Origin: Verrucomicrobiaceae bacterium UBA2429
GTDB taxonomy: Bacteria > Verrucomicrobiota > Verrucomicrobiia > Verrucomicrobiales > Verrucomicrobiaceae
Length of the DNA: 17,229 nucleotides
Direction of reading: 5' to 3'
Assembly (NCBI GenBank): GCA_002343505.1
Contig: DDQZ01000036.1
Location: 1 to 17,229 of the forward strand
The notes under the pieces are model-generated. The model made no database searches. It saw nothing but the letters and a program-made list of their open reading frames with translations, and had not been told where the DNA came from. The position numbers and the translations under genes were made by a program. This document shows, in pieces, positions 1 through 8,058 of this stretch; position 1 is the first letter of the stretch; every line of letters begins with the position of its first letter.

Positions 1-118
1 TTTGTCCGCAAACCCCGCCTTGACGAAAATTTCGAAAAGGGTTGAGCCAGTTCGGCGGAGGATGAGAGGGGGGAGTTTCGGGGCCGGGGAAGGGGTGGGA
101 TTTTTCGGGGGCGGGCAT
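1..118 (-). CDS. Possible N-terminal fragment of an unidentified protein running off the left edge
   Basis: On the minus strand an ATG at 118-116 opens a frame with no stop up to the window edge (39 codons). The piece is proline-rich at first and then reads PPNWLNPFRNFRQGGVCG. It lies 25 bp downstream of the S10 peptidase stop and on the same strand, so it could be the next gene of an operon. I do not recognise it. A stop-free stretch this short in GC-rich DNA can occur by chance, so this is only a candidate; the sequence to the left would settle it. Confidence 0.25.
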   Translation of the reverse strand, partial: MPAPEKSHPFPGPETPPSHPPPNWLNPFRNFRQGGVCGQ

Positions 119-142
119 CACGGGGGCCTGCCATTCGGTGTG

Positions 143-1696
143 TCACTTTCCGGGCACGGAGGCGCGGATGAAGCGTGCCAGGTCCTCTTTCTGCTTTTTG
201 AGGTCGGGCAGGTTGAGGTACATCATGTGGCCGGAGGTGTAGTCGTCCTGGGTGATGTTTTTGAGCAGGTCGGGATGCAGGCGCAGGTGATTGAAGGTGT
301 GGCGCGCGGCATAGTAGGGGGTGGCCATGTCATAGATGCCATTGGAGACGTGGACTTTGAGAAAAGGGTTGGCGGTCATGCTGTCGGCGAGGATTTCGGA
401 GACATCGGCGAACTGGTTCTCGGCGTTCCAGTTCCATTTCCCGACGCTCGCCAGGATGTTGTAGGGGCGGTCGTCCTCGAACTTCAAATCCGCGCGCACA
501 TAATGGTTGAAGGTCGAGGCGAAGGCGCTGAAGACCGCGTCGGCGCTGGGGTCGCGCTCGGCATCGTTGCTGAGCGGATCGCGCACATGACTGGTGTAGC
601 GGCTGTCAAAGCGGCCGGTGACGAGGCGCCGGCCGCGCAGCAGCTCGGCGTTGAAGCGGCTGAGCGGCACGCGAAGGTCGGAGGCCGCGATGAACTCCGC
701 GCTCAGGCCGGTGAGGCGGGCCATTTTCTGGATGACGGCGGCGCGTTTGTCAGCCGGCAGGGAGGAGCCGAGGAGGAGCGCTTGATTAAACTCGCCGCTG
801 GCGAAGGCCTCCGCTTCGGCAAGCACATCCGCCAAAGGTTTCGTTTGGAGATCGGCGGGCAGTTTTTTGTGATACCAGGCGGTGGCGGCGTAGCTGGGCA
901 GGTAGAGGATGTGCGGAAGGTCGTTGCCCTCGGCACCCCAGATGGTCTGGAAGTTGAGCACGGTGGAGACGAGCATGATGCCGTTGAGGTTCATGCGGTG
1001 CGCGCGCAGCAGCTCGCCGCTGAGCGCGGCGGCGCGGGTAGTGCCGTAGCTCTCGCCGATGAGGAACTTGGGCGAGGGCCAGCGCGCGTGGCGGGTGATG
1101 TAAAGGCGGATGAACTCGCCGATGCTGCGCGCGTCCTCGTTGACCCCGTAAAAGTTTTTCGCCTCATCGGGCTTGGCGGCGCGGCTGTAGCCGGTGCCCA
1201 CGGGGTCAATGAAGACGAGGTCGGTTTCATCAAGCAGGGAGTATTCGTTCGCCACCAGCTCATAGGGCGGCGGCACGGCGAAACCGTCATCCCGCAGTTT
1301 CACGCGGCGCGGTCCCAGCAGGCCCAGGTGCAGCCACACAGAGGAGGATCCCGGACCGCCGTTGAAGGAAAAAGTCAGTGGCCTGGCGGCGATGTTGTCC
1401 ACGCCCTTGCGGGTGTAGGCGATGTAAAAAATGTCCGCCGTGGTCTTGCCCTCGGCGTCCTTGAGCGGCAGCAGTCCGGCGGTAGTCGTGAAGTCCACCT
1501 TTTGACCGTTGATGGTGAGGCTGTGCTCGGTGACGCTTTTCTTCTCCGGCTTGTCGGCGTCCTTCGCCTTGTCTTTGGTCTCTTCCTTGGCGGGTTCCTT
1601 GGGCGCGGGCTTTGCCTCGTCCTGCGCCTGGCAAATGAGGCTGGTGGCGAGCAGAAAGAAGGCGGGCAGGACTGCGGCTGGACGTGAAGGCATCAT
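143..1696 (-). CDS. Secreted S10-family serine carboxypeptidase-like peptidase
   Basis: Predicted 517-residue exported peptidase of the S10 (serine carboxypeptidase, alpha/beta-hydrolase fold) family, which removes C-terminal residues from peptides. The N-terminus has a hydrophobic signal segment (about residues 6-24, likely cleavage after CQA), followed by a Lys/Glu-rich linker (about 26-53) that may act as a spacer in the periplasm. Family motifs visible in order: FNGGPGSSS (about 111-119, oxyanion region), DPVGTGYSRA, IGESYGTTR with nucleophile Ser216, NGIYDMATPYY with Asp456, and SGHMMY with His490, giving a complete Ser-Asp-His triad. The length fits bacterial members. The ATG at 1696 was chosen; a GTG at 1705 and an ATG at 1693 are alternatives, and no clear Shine-Dalgarno decides between them. 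It is divergent from the Y-family polymerase gene. Substrate unknown. Confidence 0.9.
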   Translation of the reverse strand: MMPSRPAAVLPAFFLLATSLICQAQDEAKPAPKEPAKEETKDKAKDADKPEKKSVTEHSLTINGQKVDFTTTAGLLPLKDAEGKTTADIFYIAYTRKGVDNIAARPLTFSFNGGPGSSSVWLHLGLLGPRRVKLRDDGFAVPPPYELVANEYSLLDETDLVFIDPVGTGYSRAAKPDEAKNFYGVNEDARSIGEFIRLYITRHARWPSPKFLIGESYGTTRAAALSGELLRAHRMNLNGIMLVSTVLNFQTIWGAEGNDLPHILYLPSYAATAWYHKKLPADLQTKPLADVLAEAEAFASGEFNQALLLGSSLPADKRAAVIQKMARLTGLSAEFIAASDLRVPLSRFNAELLRGRRLVTGRFDSRYTSHVRDPLSNDAERDPSADAVFSAFASTFNHYVRADLKFEDDRPYNILASVGKWNWNAENQFADVSEILADSMTANPFLKVHVSNGIYDMATPYYAARHTFNHLRLHPDLLKNITQDDYTSGHMMYLNLPDLKKQKEDLARFIRASVPGK

Positions 1697-1746
1697 GACG
1701 CGCACGATTGGCGGGGATCGGGTGCGGGTGCAAACATTCTTCCGAT

Positions 1747-1766
1747 AACTGTTTTCTTGAACAGTT
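1747..1766. promoter_or_regulatory. Predicted LexA (SOS) operator of verrucomicrobial type
   Basis: The 20 bp here are AACTGTTT-TCTT-GAACAGTT, an 8+4+8 palindrome with a single mismatch. The inner 14 bp match the LexA motif TGTTC-N4-GAACA known from Verrucomicrobium at 9 of 10 fixed positions. It ends 24 bp before the GTG start of the Y-family polymerase gene, and a possible -35 (TTGAAC, 1757-1762) lies inside it, so bound LexA would block that promoter. It could also affect the divergent peptidase gene. The assignment rests on the motif and on the target gene; LexA itself is not in the window. Confidence 0.8.
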
Positions 1767-1790
1767 TAAAACTGAGTTTAGCCTTGGCTT

Positions 1791-3065
1791 GTGACCTCCG
1801 GCATTTTAAATCCCCCGCGCTGGCTGTTCGTGGACTTGAACAGCTACTTCGCCAGCGTCGAGCAGCAGCTCGACAAAAAACTGCGCGGCAAGCCGGTGGC
1901 AGTGGTGCCGATGAAGACAGACTCCACCTGCGCCATCGCGGCGAGCCGCGAGGCGAAGAAATTTGGCGTCAAGACCGGCACGATGATTCGTGACGCCAAG
2001 CGCATGTGCAAAGGGCTGATCCTGGTGGAGGCGCGCCATGAGCGGTATGTGGACTTTCATCACCGCATCGTTCGCGAGATCGAGCGGCATTACCCGGTTC
2101 ATGTGATCGGCTCGATTGATGAGATGGGCTGTTTTCTGGACGACCGGCGCGCCAATGAGCCGGCGGCCCTCGATCTTGGGCGGCGCATCAAACGCGGGCT
2201 GCTGGAAAAAGTCGGCGAGTGCATCACCTGCTCGGTGGGCATCGCTCCAAACCGCTGGCTGGCCAAGACGGCGAGCGACCTTACCAAGCCAGATGGTCTG
2301 GAGGTCATCCGTCTGGAGGATTTGCCAGGCAGGCTGGAACACCTGGCATTGACGGACTTGTGCGGCATCGGGCGGAACATGGAGCCGCGTCTGCGCCAGG
2401 CGGGCATTCATTCATTCGCGGATTTGTGGAAGGCGCCGCCTGCGGTGCTGCACCGTGTTTGGAGCGGCGTGGGCGGGGACCGCTTTTGGCACCAACTCCA
2501 CGGTGGAGACCTGGACGAGGAGGTGGTGACGCGTCGCACTGTGGGCCACAGCCATGTGCTGGCGCCGCAGTTCCGTGAAACGCCGGAGGCCGGCATTGTG
2601 GCGCGTAGGCTGCTGCTGAAGGCGGCCAGCCGCATGCGCCGCCTGGGCTACCGCGCGCGTGAGATGAGCGTCAGCGCGCGCATGGAGAACAGCCTGCGCG
2701 GGGAGGCGCATCTGCGCTTCCCGCCCGTGTCAGACAGCCACGCGCTGCTGGCCCACATGGCCGGGCTGTGGGAGCGCGTTCTGGACCAGACCGGGCGGCA
2801 GCGGGTGAAAAAAATCTCCGTCACCCTGCACGGGCTGGAATCCTCCGGCACGCCGGAACAGCTTGAGCTTTTCCCCGCGCTCGGCAGTCCGGTGGCGGCG
2901 GACCGCGCGCGGCGGGAGCGGCTTTCGCAGGTGATGGACGATCTGAACCAGCAGTTCGGGCGGGACAGCGTCGCGCTCGGCTTCGCACCGGACAAAGCGA
3001 GGGTATTCTCCGGCACGAAGATCGCCTTCACACGCATCCCGGATGCGAGGGAGTTCCAGGAATGA
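1791..3065 (+). CDS. Y-family translesion DNA polymerase (DinB/Pol IV-like)
   Basis: A 424-residue error-prone DNA polymerase for replication past lesions. The palm begins with VDLNSYFASVEQ (Asp15 metal ligand; Phe20 at the steric-gate position). The second catalytic motif is SIDEMGCF (Asp110, Glu111), so all three carboxylates are present. Then come the family signature CSVGIAPNRWLAKTASD, a helix-hairpin-helix thumb (LCGIGRNMEPRLRQAGI) and a little-finger domain. Near the C-terminus QLELF (residues 357-361) fits the beta-clamp binding consensus QLxLF. The start is the GTG at 1791, since no ATG precedes the essential Asp15 in this frame. A LexA-type palindrome just upstream predicts damage induction. 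It is convergent with the beta-propeller gene, with only 11 bp between the stops. DinB versus a broader Y-family subgroup cannot be decided by eye. Confidence 0.93.
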   Translation: MTSGILNPPRWLFVDLNSYFASVEQQLDKKLRGKPVAVVPMKTDSTCAIAASREAKKFGVKTGTMIRDAKRMCKGLILVEARHERYVDFHHRIVREIERHYPVHVIGSIDEMGCFLDDRRANEPAALDLGRRIKRGLLEKVGECITCSVGIAPNRWLAKTASDLTKPDGLEVIRLEDLPGRLEHLALTDLCGIGRNMEPRLRQAGIHSFADLWKAPPAVLHRVWSGVGGDRFWHQLHGGDLDEEVVTRRTVGHSHVLAPQFRETPEAGIVARRLLLKAASRMRRLGYRAREMSVSARMENSLRGEAHLRFPPVSDSHALLAHMAGLWERVLDQTGRQRVKKISVTLHGLESSGTPEQLELFPALGSPVAADRARRERLSQVMDDLNQQFGRDSVALGFAPDKARVFSGTKIAFTRIPDAREFQE

Positions 3066-3076
3066 CGCGCGGCGCC

Positions 3077-4303
3077 TCACTTCCCGCTCACGTCGAAGCA
3101 GAAGAGCAGCTCCTGGTCGCGCAGGTAGAGTTTTCCGCCGCTGACCACGGGGTGGGTCCAAATCATGCCCTTGGGGTTCCGCTGCTGGGTCTGCGGGCTG
3201 AGGGTGAAGCGGCCCTGCTCGTCCCAGCCGCGCGGGCTGGCCTTGATGAGCGCCACCACTCCGGTTTTTTCCTCCAGCAGGTAAAGCATGCCGTCAGCAC
3301 AGTGGATGGCTCCTTTGCCAAGGCTCTTGTCGGTCCATTTCACCGCACCGGTTTTGAAGTCCATGCAGGTCCAGCCGCCACGGTCGGAATAGCCGTAAAG
3401 ATGGCCTTCATGCAGAATGACGCCGCCGTGGTGGTTGACCATGTCAGTGCCGGCATAGACTTCCTCCACCGAATTGCCAGGGCCGATTTTCACCGACTTG
3501 CATCCGACTCCGTAACCAGCGGCCACAAAGACCTGCCCGTCTTGAAAAATGGGCGTGGGGATGACGGCGGTCTTGCCGGGGAATTCCGACTTCCAGAGCA
3601 GCGAGCCATTGGCGGCATTGACGCCGGCGACGCTCTGCATGGTGAGCTGGATGAGCTGGCGGGACTCGTTGTGGTTGACGGCGATGATGGAGGAGTATTG
3701 CGCGGGGTCGGTCCAGGACTCGCTTTGCCAGACTTTGACGCCGCTGTTTTTATTGAAGGCGGCCAGGGTGCCCTGGGAGCCGCCGGGGGTGCAAATGACG
3801 AGATCACCCTCAATGAGCGGACTCTCGCAGTAACCCCAGCCCGGCACCTTGCCGCCGAGGCTCTCCATGGTCACGCGCCAGGCCTCCTTGCCATCGGCGG
3901 TGTCGAGGCAGACGAGCACGCCTTTGCCGCTCAGGGCATAGACCTTGCCGCCGTCCACGGTGGGTGTGCTGCGCGGGCCGTCGCCCCAGCCGTTGGTGAG
4001 CAGCGCTCCGGCTTCGGCGGACCATTTTTCTTTGCCGGTGGCGGCGTCAATGGCGATGACGTATTCGACGGCGTCGCGCGCGCCCATGGTGTAAAGCGTG
4101 CCGCCGACGATGGAGTAGCCCGCGTAGCCCAGGCCGGCGTCCTCGTTGAGCCAGACCTGCTTCGGCCCCTTGGCGGGCCATTTTTTCAGAAGTCCGGTTT
4201 CCTGGGAAACGTCGGAGCGGTCGGCTCCGCGGAAAGTGGGCCAGTCGGCGGCCTGAAGGCTTGTGGAAAGCGCGAGCGCAAAGGAGAGGAGGATCGTTTT
4301 CAT
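3077..4303 (-). CDS. Secreted PQQ-binding-like beta-propeller repeat protein
   Basis: A 408-residue exported protein with a typical signal peptide (residues 1-18, cleavage after LQA, mature start ADWPTFRG). The mature part has repeated propeller blades ending in the D..TG...W pattern: AIDAATGKEKW (about 84-94), CLDTADGKEAW, AFNKNSGVKVW, VNAANGSLLW and CMDFKTGAVKW. This is the PQQ-like/quinoprotein-type fold also used by BamB, but the WPTFRG opening after the signal peptide is that of the large, functionally undefined family common in Planctomycetes and Verrucomicrobia. No evidence of real PQQ binding is visible. The start at 4303 is chosen because the signal peptide begins exactly there; the frame is open for 81 codons upstream but that part overlaps the divergent radical SAM gene. 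Its start context closely resembles that of the SOD gene. Confidence 0.88.
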   Translation of the reverse strand: MKTILLSFALALSTSLQAADWPTFRGADRSDVSQETGLLKKWPAKGPKQVWLNEDAGLGYAGYSIVGGTLYTMGARDAVEYVIAIDAATGKEKWSAEAGALLTNGWGDGPRSTPTVDGGKVYALSGKGVLVCLDTADGKEAWRVTMESLGGKVPGWGYCESPLIEGDLVICTPGGSQGTLAAFNKNSGVKVWQSESWTDPAQYSSIIAVNHNESRQLIQLTMQSVAGVNAANGSLLWKSEFPGKTAVIPTPIFQDGQVFVAAGYGVGCKSVKIGPGNSVEEVYAGTDMVNHHGGVILHEGHLYGYSDRGGWTCMDFKTGAVKWTDKSLGKGAIHCADGMLYLLEEKTGVVALIKASPRGWDEQGRFTLSPQTQQRNPKGMIWTHPVVSGGKLYLRDQELLFCFDVSGK

Positions 4304-4412
4304 GGTGTCGGCTGATGTGAACGCCAGTGGAAGCCTGACTTTGCCCGGATGTAAAGGTTTCTCTGAATCTTCGCAGCCCTTGCCAGACAGGCCGCGCCCG
4401 CCAGGATGCGGC

Positions 4413-5480
4413 ATGGACACACCGGCCAATCCCACCCAGATGCGCGGACGCGGCGCGGCGGTGAACCCGGAGCAGCGTTTCGCCAGCCTGCATGTGCAGT
4501 ATGACGAGGTCGAGGCGCCGGAGCGCGTGGCGACGAAGTTTTTCAAGGATCACGCCAGCAGCGTCATCAGCCGGCACAGCAGCCCTGACCTGCCCTTTGA
4601 GGCGAGCCTAAACCCCTACCGGGGCTGCGAGCATGGTTGCGCTTATTGTTATGCGCGGCCCACTCATGAGTGGCTGGGGTTCTCGTCGGGGGTGGATTTC
4701 GAAAGCCGCATCCTGGTGAAGGAAGACGCGCCCCGCATCTTGCGCGAGACACTTTCTCATTCGAAGTATTTGCCGGAGAAGCTCTCTCTGAGCGGAGTTA
4801 CTGATCCCTATCAACCGGTGGAGAAGCGGCTGCAAATCACTCGCGGCTGCCTGGCCGTGCTGGCCGAATGCCGGCATCCGGTGGTGATGATCACGAAAAA
4901 CCACCTCATCACGCGGGACGCGGACCATCTGGCCGAACTCGCTCGCCATCAGGCAGCGGCGGCCTACATCTCCATCACCACGCTCGACGCGGACCTGGCG
5001 CGCAAGCTGGAGCCGCGCGCCTCCGCTCCGCGCATGAGGCTGGAGGCCATCTCCGTGCTGGCGGCGGCGGGTGTGCCGGTGGGCGTGTCGGTGGCACCGA
5101 TCATCCCCGGCCTCAATGACTCGGAGATACCCGCCATCATGCAGGCGGCGCGGGGGGCGGGCGCGCAGTTCGCTGGCTACACGGTGGTGCGGCTGCCCTT
5201 TGGCGTGAAGGAGGTCTTCGCCACCTGGCTGGAGCGGCATTTTCCCGGCATGAAGGAAAAGGTGCTCGGACGCATCGCCGAGACGCAGGGGCGCACCCTC
5301 TCGCATGGCGAGTTTGGCAAGCGGCTCAAAGGTGTGGGTGTGTGGTCGGAGCAGATCGCGCAGCTTTTTCAGGTGTCCCGCCTGCGCGCGGGCATGGCGC
5401 ACCGCAGGCCGGAGGTCAGCGCCGCCGCTTTTCGCAGGCCGGCGGATCCCGGCGGGCAGATGGAGCTTTTCCCGCAATGA
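4413..5480 (+). CDS. PA0069/Rv2578c-type radical SAM protein (SplB-related)
   Basis: A 355-residue radical S-adenosylmethionine enzyme. The cluster-binding motif is CEHGCAYC (Cys72, Cys76, Cys79), preceded by FEASLNPYRG and followed by YARPTHEWLGF, the hallmark of the PA0069-type group in the wider spore-photoproduct-lyase-like superfamily. Downstream LSGVTDPYQPVEK and VSVAPIIPGLND are also typical. The reaction of this group is not known; DNA repair is a guess from the SplB relationship. The last residues are GGQMELFPQ, resembling a beta-clamp binding peptide. The ATG at 4413 has AGGA six bases upstream and begins MDTPANPTQMRGRG; the frame extends to 4263, but that part would overlap the divergent gene. 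A start at 4440 is also possible. It is followed after 52 bp by the serine hydrolase gene on the same strand. Confidence 0.9.
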   Translation: MDTPANPTQMRGRGAAVNPEQRFASLHVQYDEVEAPERVATKFFKDHASSVISRHSSPDLPFEASLNPYRGCEHGCAYCYARPTHEWLGFSSGVDFESRILVKEDAPRILRETLSHSKYLPEKLSLSGVTDPYQPVEKRLQITRGCLAVLAECRHPVVMITKNHLITRDADHLAELARHQAAAAYISITTLDADLARKLEPRASAPRMRLEAISVLAAAGVPVGVSVAPIIPGLNDSEIPAIMQAARGAGAQFAGYTVVRLPFGVKEVFATWLERHFPGMKEKVLGRIAETQGRTLSHGEFGKRLKGVGVWSEQIAQLFQVSRLRAGMAHRRPEVSAAAFRRPADPGGQMELFPQ

Positions 5481-5532
5481 CCCGCCGCATTCCGTCTTGA
5501 ACCCGCTCATGCGTCCCGCCACACTTCATGCC

Positions 5533-6651
5533 ATGAAGACCGTCATCGCTGCCGCCTGCCATGCCAAAACCGCTCTCCGCCTGCTGGCCGCGAGTCTGAT
5601 GGCGCTCACCGCGCATGCCCGGGATCCCGCGCCTTTGGATGCGGCGGTGGCCGCGCGTGTGGACGGGGTGGTGATGGCCGAGATGGAGCGCCAGGAGCTG
5701 GTGGGCGCGGCCATCGGTGTGCTGCGGGAGGACGGCATCGTTTATCTCAAAGGCTACGGACTGGCCGACCGCGAAAAAAAAGAACCGGTCACCGTGGAGA
5801 CCGTCTTCAACTGGGCATCGAACTCCAAACCCCTCCTCGGCGTGGCCGCCATGCAGCTCGTGGAGCGCGGCAAGCTCGACCTCGACGCCGATGTGCGCGT
5901 GCTGGTGCCCGAGTTTCCCGACAAAAAGGAGGTCATCACCATGCGCCAACTGCTCTGCCATCAGAGCGGCATTCCGCATTACGGCCCCGTCATCCCCACG
6001 CGGCGCGGCTATCGCGAGCCGATGCCCTTTCTCGATCCGGTCAACTCGCTCGACAAGTTCAACAAGACGCCGCTTTCCCACCCGCCGGGCACGCGGGTTC
6101 TTTATTCATCCTATGCCTGCATCCTCGCCAGCGCGGTGATGCAGCGCGCCGGCGGGGAGTCCTGTCATCAGCAGATCATGAGCCGCATCGCCCGCCCTCT
6201 CGGCATGACCAGCCTGCAGCTCGACATGGAGCGCGACCGCCAGCCGCACTGGGCCGCCGGTTACATGAAGGACAAATCCGGCCGCGTCGTGCCCGCGCCG
6301 GAGAGCGCCGAATACTGGAAGCACGGCGCCGGCGGCTACAAATCCAACATCCGCGACTTCGCCCTCTGGGCGCGCGCCATGCTGCGTCAAAGCCTGCTTG
6401 GCGCGCGCGCGGAGGCGGAAATGCTCACGCCGCAAAAGCTCAGGGACGGCACCGACACCGACCGGGGCCTCGGCTGGATGGTGGACCAGGACGGCGCGCG
6501 CGTGCATCACGGCGGCAAGCAGAACGAGGCCACCTCCCGCCTCGTTCTCTACCCGAAGCGCGATCATGGCATGGTCGTGCTGACCAACTGCGGCCACGGT
6601 GATCCCGGCGCCATCACCACGGCGGTTTACAAGGCGCTCAACGAACGGTGA
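5533..6651 (+). CDS. Secreted serine hydrolase of the beta-lactamase / S12 peptidase family
   Basis: A 372-residue protein with an N-terminal signal peptide (about residues 1-29, ending LTAHA). The penicillin-binding/class C beta-lactamase-like fold is recognised from FNWASNSKPLLGVAAMQLVE, with nucleophile Ser96 and Lys99 in an SxxK motif, RQLLCHQSGIP (typical LLTHTSGI block), YSSYACILASAV (Tyr191, the YxN-like motif with Ser at the third position), AGGYKSNIRDFALWARAML, and the C-terminal HHGG (325-328) in the KTG-like position. Members are D-aminopeptidases, esterases or cell-wall-related hydrolases; substrate cannot be told from sequence, and antibiotic hydrolysis should not be assumed. The ATG at 5533 is preferred because the signal peptide follows directly; an ATG at 5509 is also in frame. 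It is convergent with the membrane protein gene, with 3 bp between stops. Confidence 0.9.
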   Translation: MKTVIAAACHAKTALRLLAASLMALTAHARDPAPLDAAVAARVDGVVMAEMERQELVGAAIGVLREDGIVYLKGYGLADREKKEPVTVETVFNWASNSKPLLGVAAMQLVERGKLDLDADVRVLVPEFPDKKEVITMRQLLCHQSGIPHYGPVIPTRRGYREPMPFLDPVNSLDKFNKTPLSHPPGTRVLYSSYACILASAVMQRAGGESCHQQIMSRIARPLGMTSLQLDMERDRQPHWAAGYMKDKSGRVVPAPESAEYWKHGAGGYKSNIRDFALWARAMLRQSLLGARAEAEMLTPQKLRDGTDTDRGLGWMVDQDGARVHHGGKQNEATSRLVLYPKRDHGMVVLTNCGHGDPGAITTAVYKALNER

Positions 6652-6654
6652 CGG

Positions 6655-7179
6655 TCATCCCACGCGGATTTCGATCTCCATGACCGACAGTCTTTGATAG
6701 AGACGGCGCAGCCTCAGCAGCGGCCACCAGCGGTAGAGGTAAATCTCGATGGGCCGCCACATGGCCACCCAGCACAGCACGGTCAGCCCCTCGCGCGCGA
6801 TGCCGTGCCAGGTCTGCTCCCCGTGAAACAATGTCCCCGCCGCCACCTGGCAGAGCGCGATGAATGCCAGCCCGATGAGCAGCGCCGCGCGCCCCTCCCG
6901 CATGAGACGGCGGAACTCCCGCCAGAGCATCCCCGCGCGGTAGTCAAAGTAATGGCGGATGGAGTCCTTGGCGTTTTCCAGGGAGGCCATCTCCCCGGCG
7001 GGCGGCCGGGAGAGGTGGATGAGCAGGCGCAGGTCGTGCTCGCGCGGATGCTCCTGCGCCCAGCTCACGATGAACTCCTCCGCGTCATGGTCGAGGTCGC
7101 GCTCGTGGAAGGGCGAGGGGTCCATGGAGTTGAACAACTGCGCCAGGTCCGCGACCTTGACCTCGATCAGACCGGTCAT
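6655..7179 (-). CDS. Conserved hypothetical two-helix membrane protein, co-transcribed with SOD
   Basis: A 174-residue protein of unknown function. Residues 1-90 are hydrophilic and include LFNSMDPSPFHERDLDHDAE, a block I recall from small uncharacterised proteins in several phyla; it is rich in Asp, Glu and His. Two hydrophobic segments follow, about 97-118 and 131-148, separated by a short loop, and the C-terminus is Arg-rich and then acidic. This predicts an inner-membrane hairpin with the large N-terminal domain in the cytoplasm. Its ATG lies 3 bp after the SOD stop, so the two genes are almost certainly translated from one message, which hints at a link to oxidative stress or to export of the SOD, but that is inference. 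Confidence 0.8.
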   Translation of the reverse strand: MTGLIEVKVADLAQLFNSMDPSPFHERDLDHDAEEFIVSWAQEHPREHDLRLLIHLSRPPAGEMASLENAKDSIRHYFDYRAGMLWREFRRLMREGRAALLIGLAFIALCQVAAGTLFHGEQTWHGIAREGLTVLCWVAMWRPIEIYLYRWWPLLRLRRLYQRLSVMEIEIRVG

Positions 7180-7182
7180 GGG

Positions 7183-7902
7183 TCAGGCTTTGGCGGCTTC
7201 GTAACCCTTTGCCACGGCGGCCCAGTTCACCACATTCCACCACGCGGTGATGTAGTCAGGGCGCTTGTTCTGATACTTCAGATAATAGGCGTGCTCCCAG
7301 ACATCGAGTCCCAGGATGGGCGTGCCTTCCTCTCCCTCCGGCACCACGCCCTTCATCAGCGGATTGTCCTGGTTCGGCGTCGAGGTCACGGCCAGCGAGC
7401 CGTCCTTCCTCACGATCAGCCAGGCCCAGCCCGAGCCAAAACGCTTGGCCCCCGCCTCGGCGAAAAGTTTTTTAAAATCGTCCACGCTGCCGAAGGTGCT
7501 CTGGATGGCCGCGCCCAGCTTGCCTTCCGGCCCGGACGCGCCGCTGCCGGAGGGAGCCATCCACTGCCAGAACCACGAGTGGTTCACATGGCCGCCGCCG
7601 TTGTTGCGCACCGCCATGCGCTGCGCCTCGGGCACCTTCGAGAGGTCGCCGACCAGCGCAGCGATGTCGTTGGACTGAAGACTTGCCGCCTCCAGCGCCG
7701 CCTTCAGATTGTTGATGTAGGCCAGATGGTGCCTGCCGAAGTGAATCTCCATCGTCATCGCGTCAATGTGCGGCTCCAGCGCGGCGGGCGCGTAGGGCAG
7801 CGGCGCCTGGTCCATGCCGATGACGGCGGCGTGGCTGGTGGATGTGATGGTCGAGCCGGCCAGTGCGGCTCCCGTGGTGGTGATGAATGTGCGGCGGTTC
7901 AT
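7183..7902 (-). CDS. sodA: Tat-exported superoxide dismutase, Mn-type signature
   Basis: A 239-residue Fe/Mn-family superoxide dismutase, converting superoxide to hydrogen peroxide and oxygen. Metal ligands by family alignment: His54 (MEIHFGRHH), His108 ([11 protein letters not shown]), Asp200 and His204 ([11 protein letters not shown]). The second-shell Gln sits in the C-terminal domain (STPNQDNPL, Gln178) while the N-terminal position has Gly (NNGGGHVNH), the pattern of Mn rather than Fe enzymes. Residues 1-26 form a signal with [16 protein letters not shown], a twin-arginine (Tat) type leader, so the folded, metal-loaded enzyme is probably exported. The start at 7902 gives this leader directly; the frame is open far upstream, but that is antisense to gnd. 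First gene of a two-gene operon and divergent from gnd. Confidence 0.93.
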   Translation of the reverse strand: MNRRTFITTTGAALAGSTITSTSHAAVIGMDQAPLPYAPAALEPHIDAMTMEIHFGRHHLAYINNLKAALEAASLQSNDIAALVGDLSKVPEAQRMAVRNNGGGHVNHSWFWQWMAPSGSGASGPEGKLGAAIQSTFGSVDDFKKLFAEAGAKRFGSGWAWLIVRKDGSLAVTSTPNQDNPLMKGVVPEGEEGTPILGLDVWEHAYYLKYQNKRPDYITAWWNVVNWAAVAKGYEAAKA

Positions 7903-8058
7903 GGTGTGGGCTGATGAATACGCCGCCGGCGCGCAAATGTCACTGCGGAAAGTGCTCCTCCCCTGGCAGGCGGGGAGCCTTTGATTCATGCGGATCATGA
8001 ACAAAATCCCCTTTGCCAAAGCGGGGCGGGGGGGTATGTCTGCCGCCCCAAAAATACT
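7903..8058. other. Divergent promoter region between SOD and gnd
   Basis: 156 bp that must hold the promoters of both divergent genes. I see no convincing -35/-10 pair. It contains an imperfect hairpin near 8008-8026 (CCCC TTT GCC AAA GC GGGG) followed by a G-rich run (8021-8034), just upstream of the gnd start, which could fold in the gnd leader. No recognised operator was found. Confidence 0.4.

Noticed and set aside
2..1687. Long plus-strand open frame (561 codons) opposite the S10 peptidase
   Set aside because: Valine/glycine-rich translation without domain resemblance; the minus strand has a complete catalytic triad and signal peptide. Antisense frames stay open in GC-rich genes.
5533..6651. 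Antibiotic-resistance beta-lactamase
   Set aside because: SxxK and HHGG motifs show the fold, but the YxN motif is YSS and the protein resembles the broad serine hydrolase family; resistance cannot be claimed.
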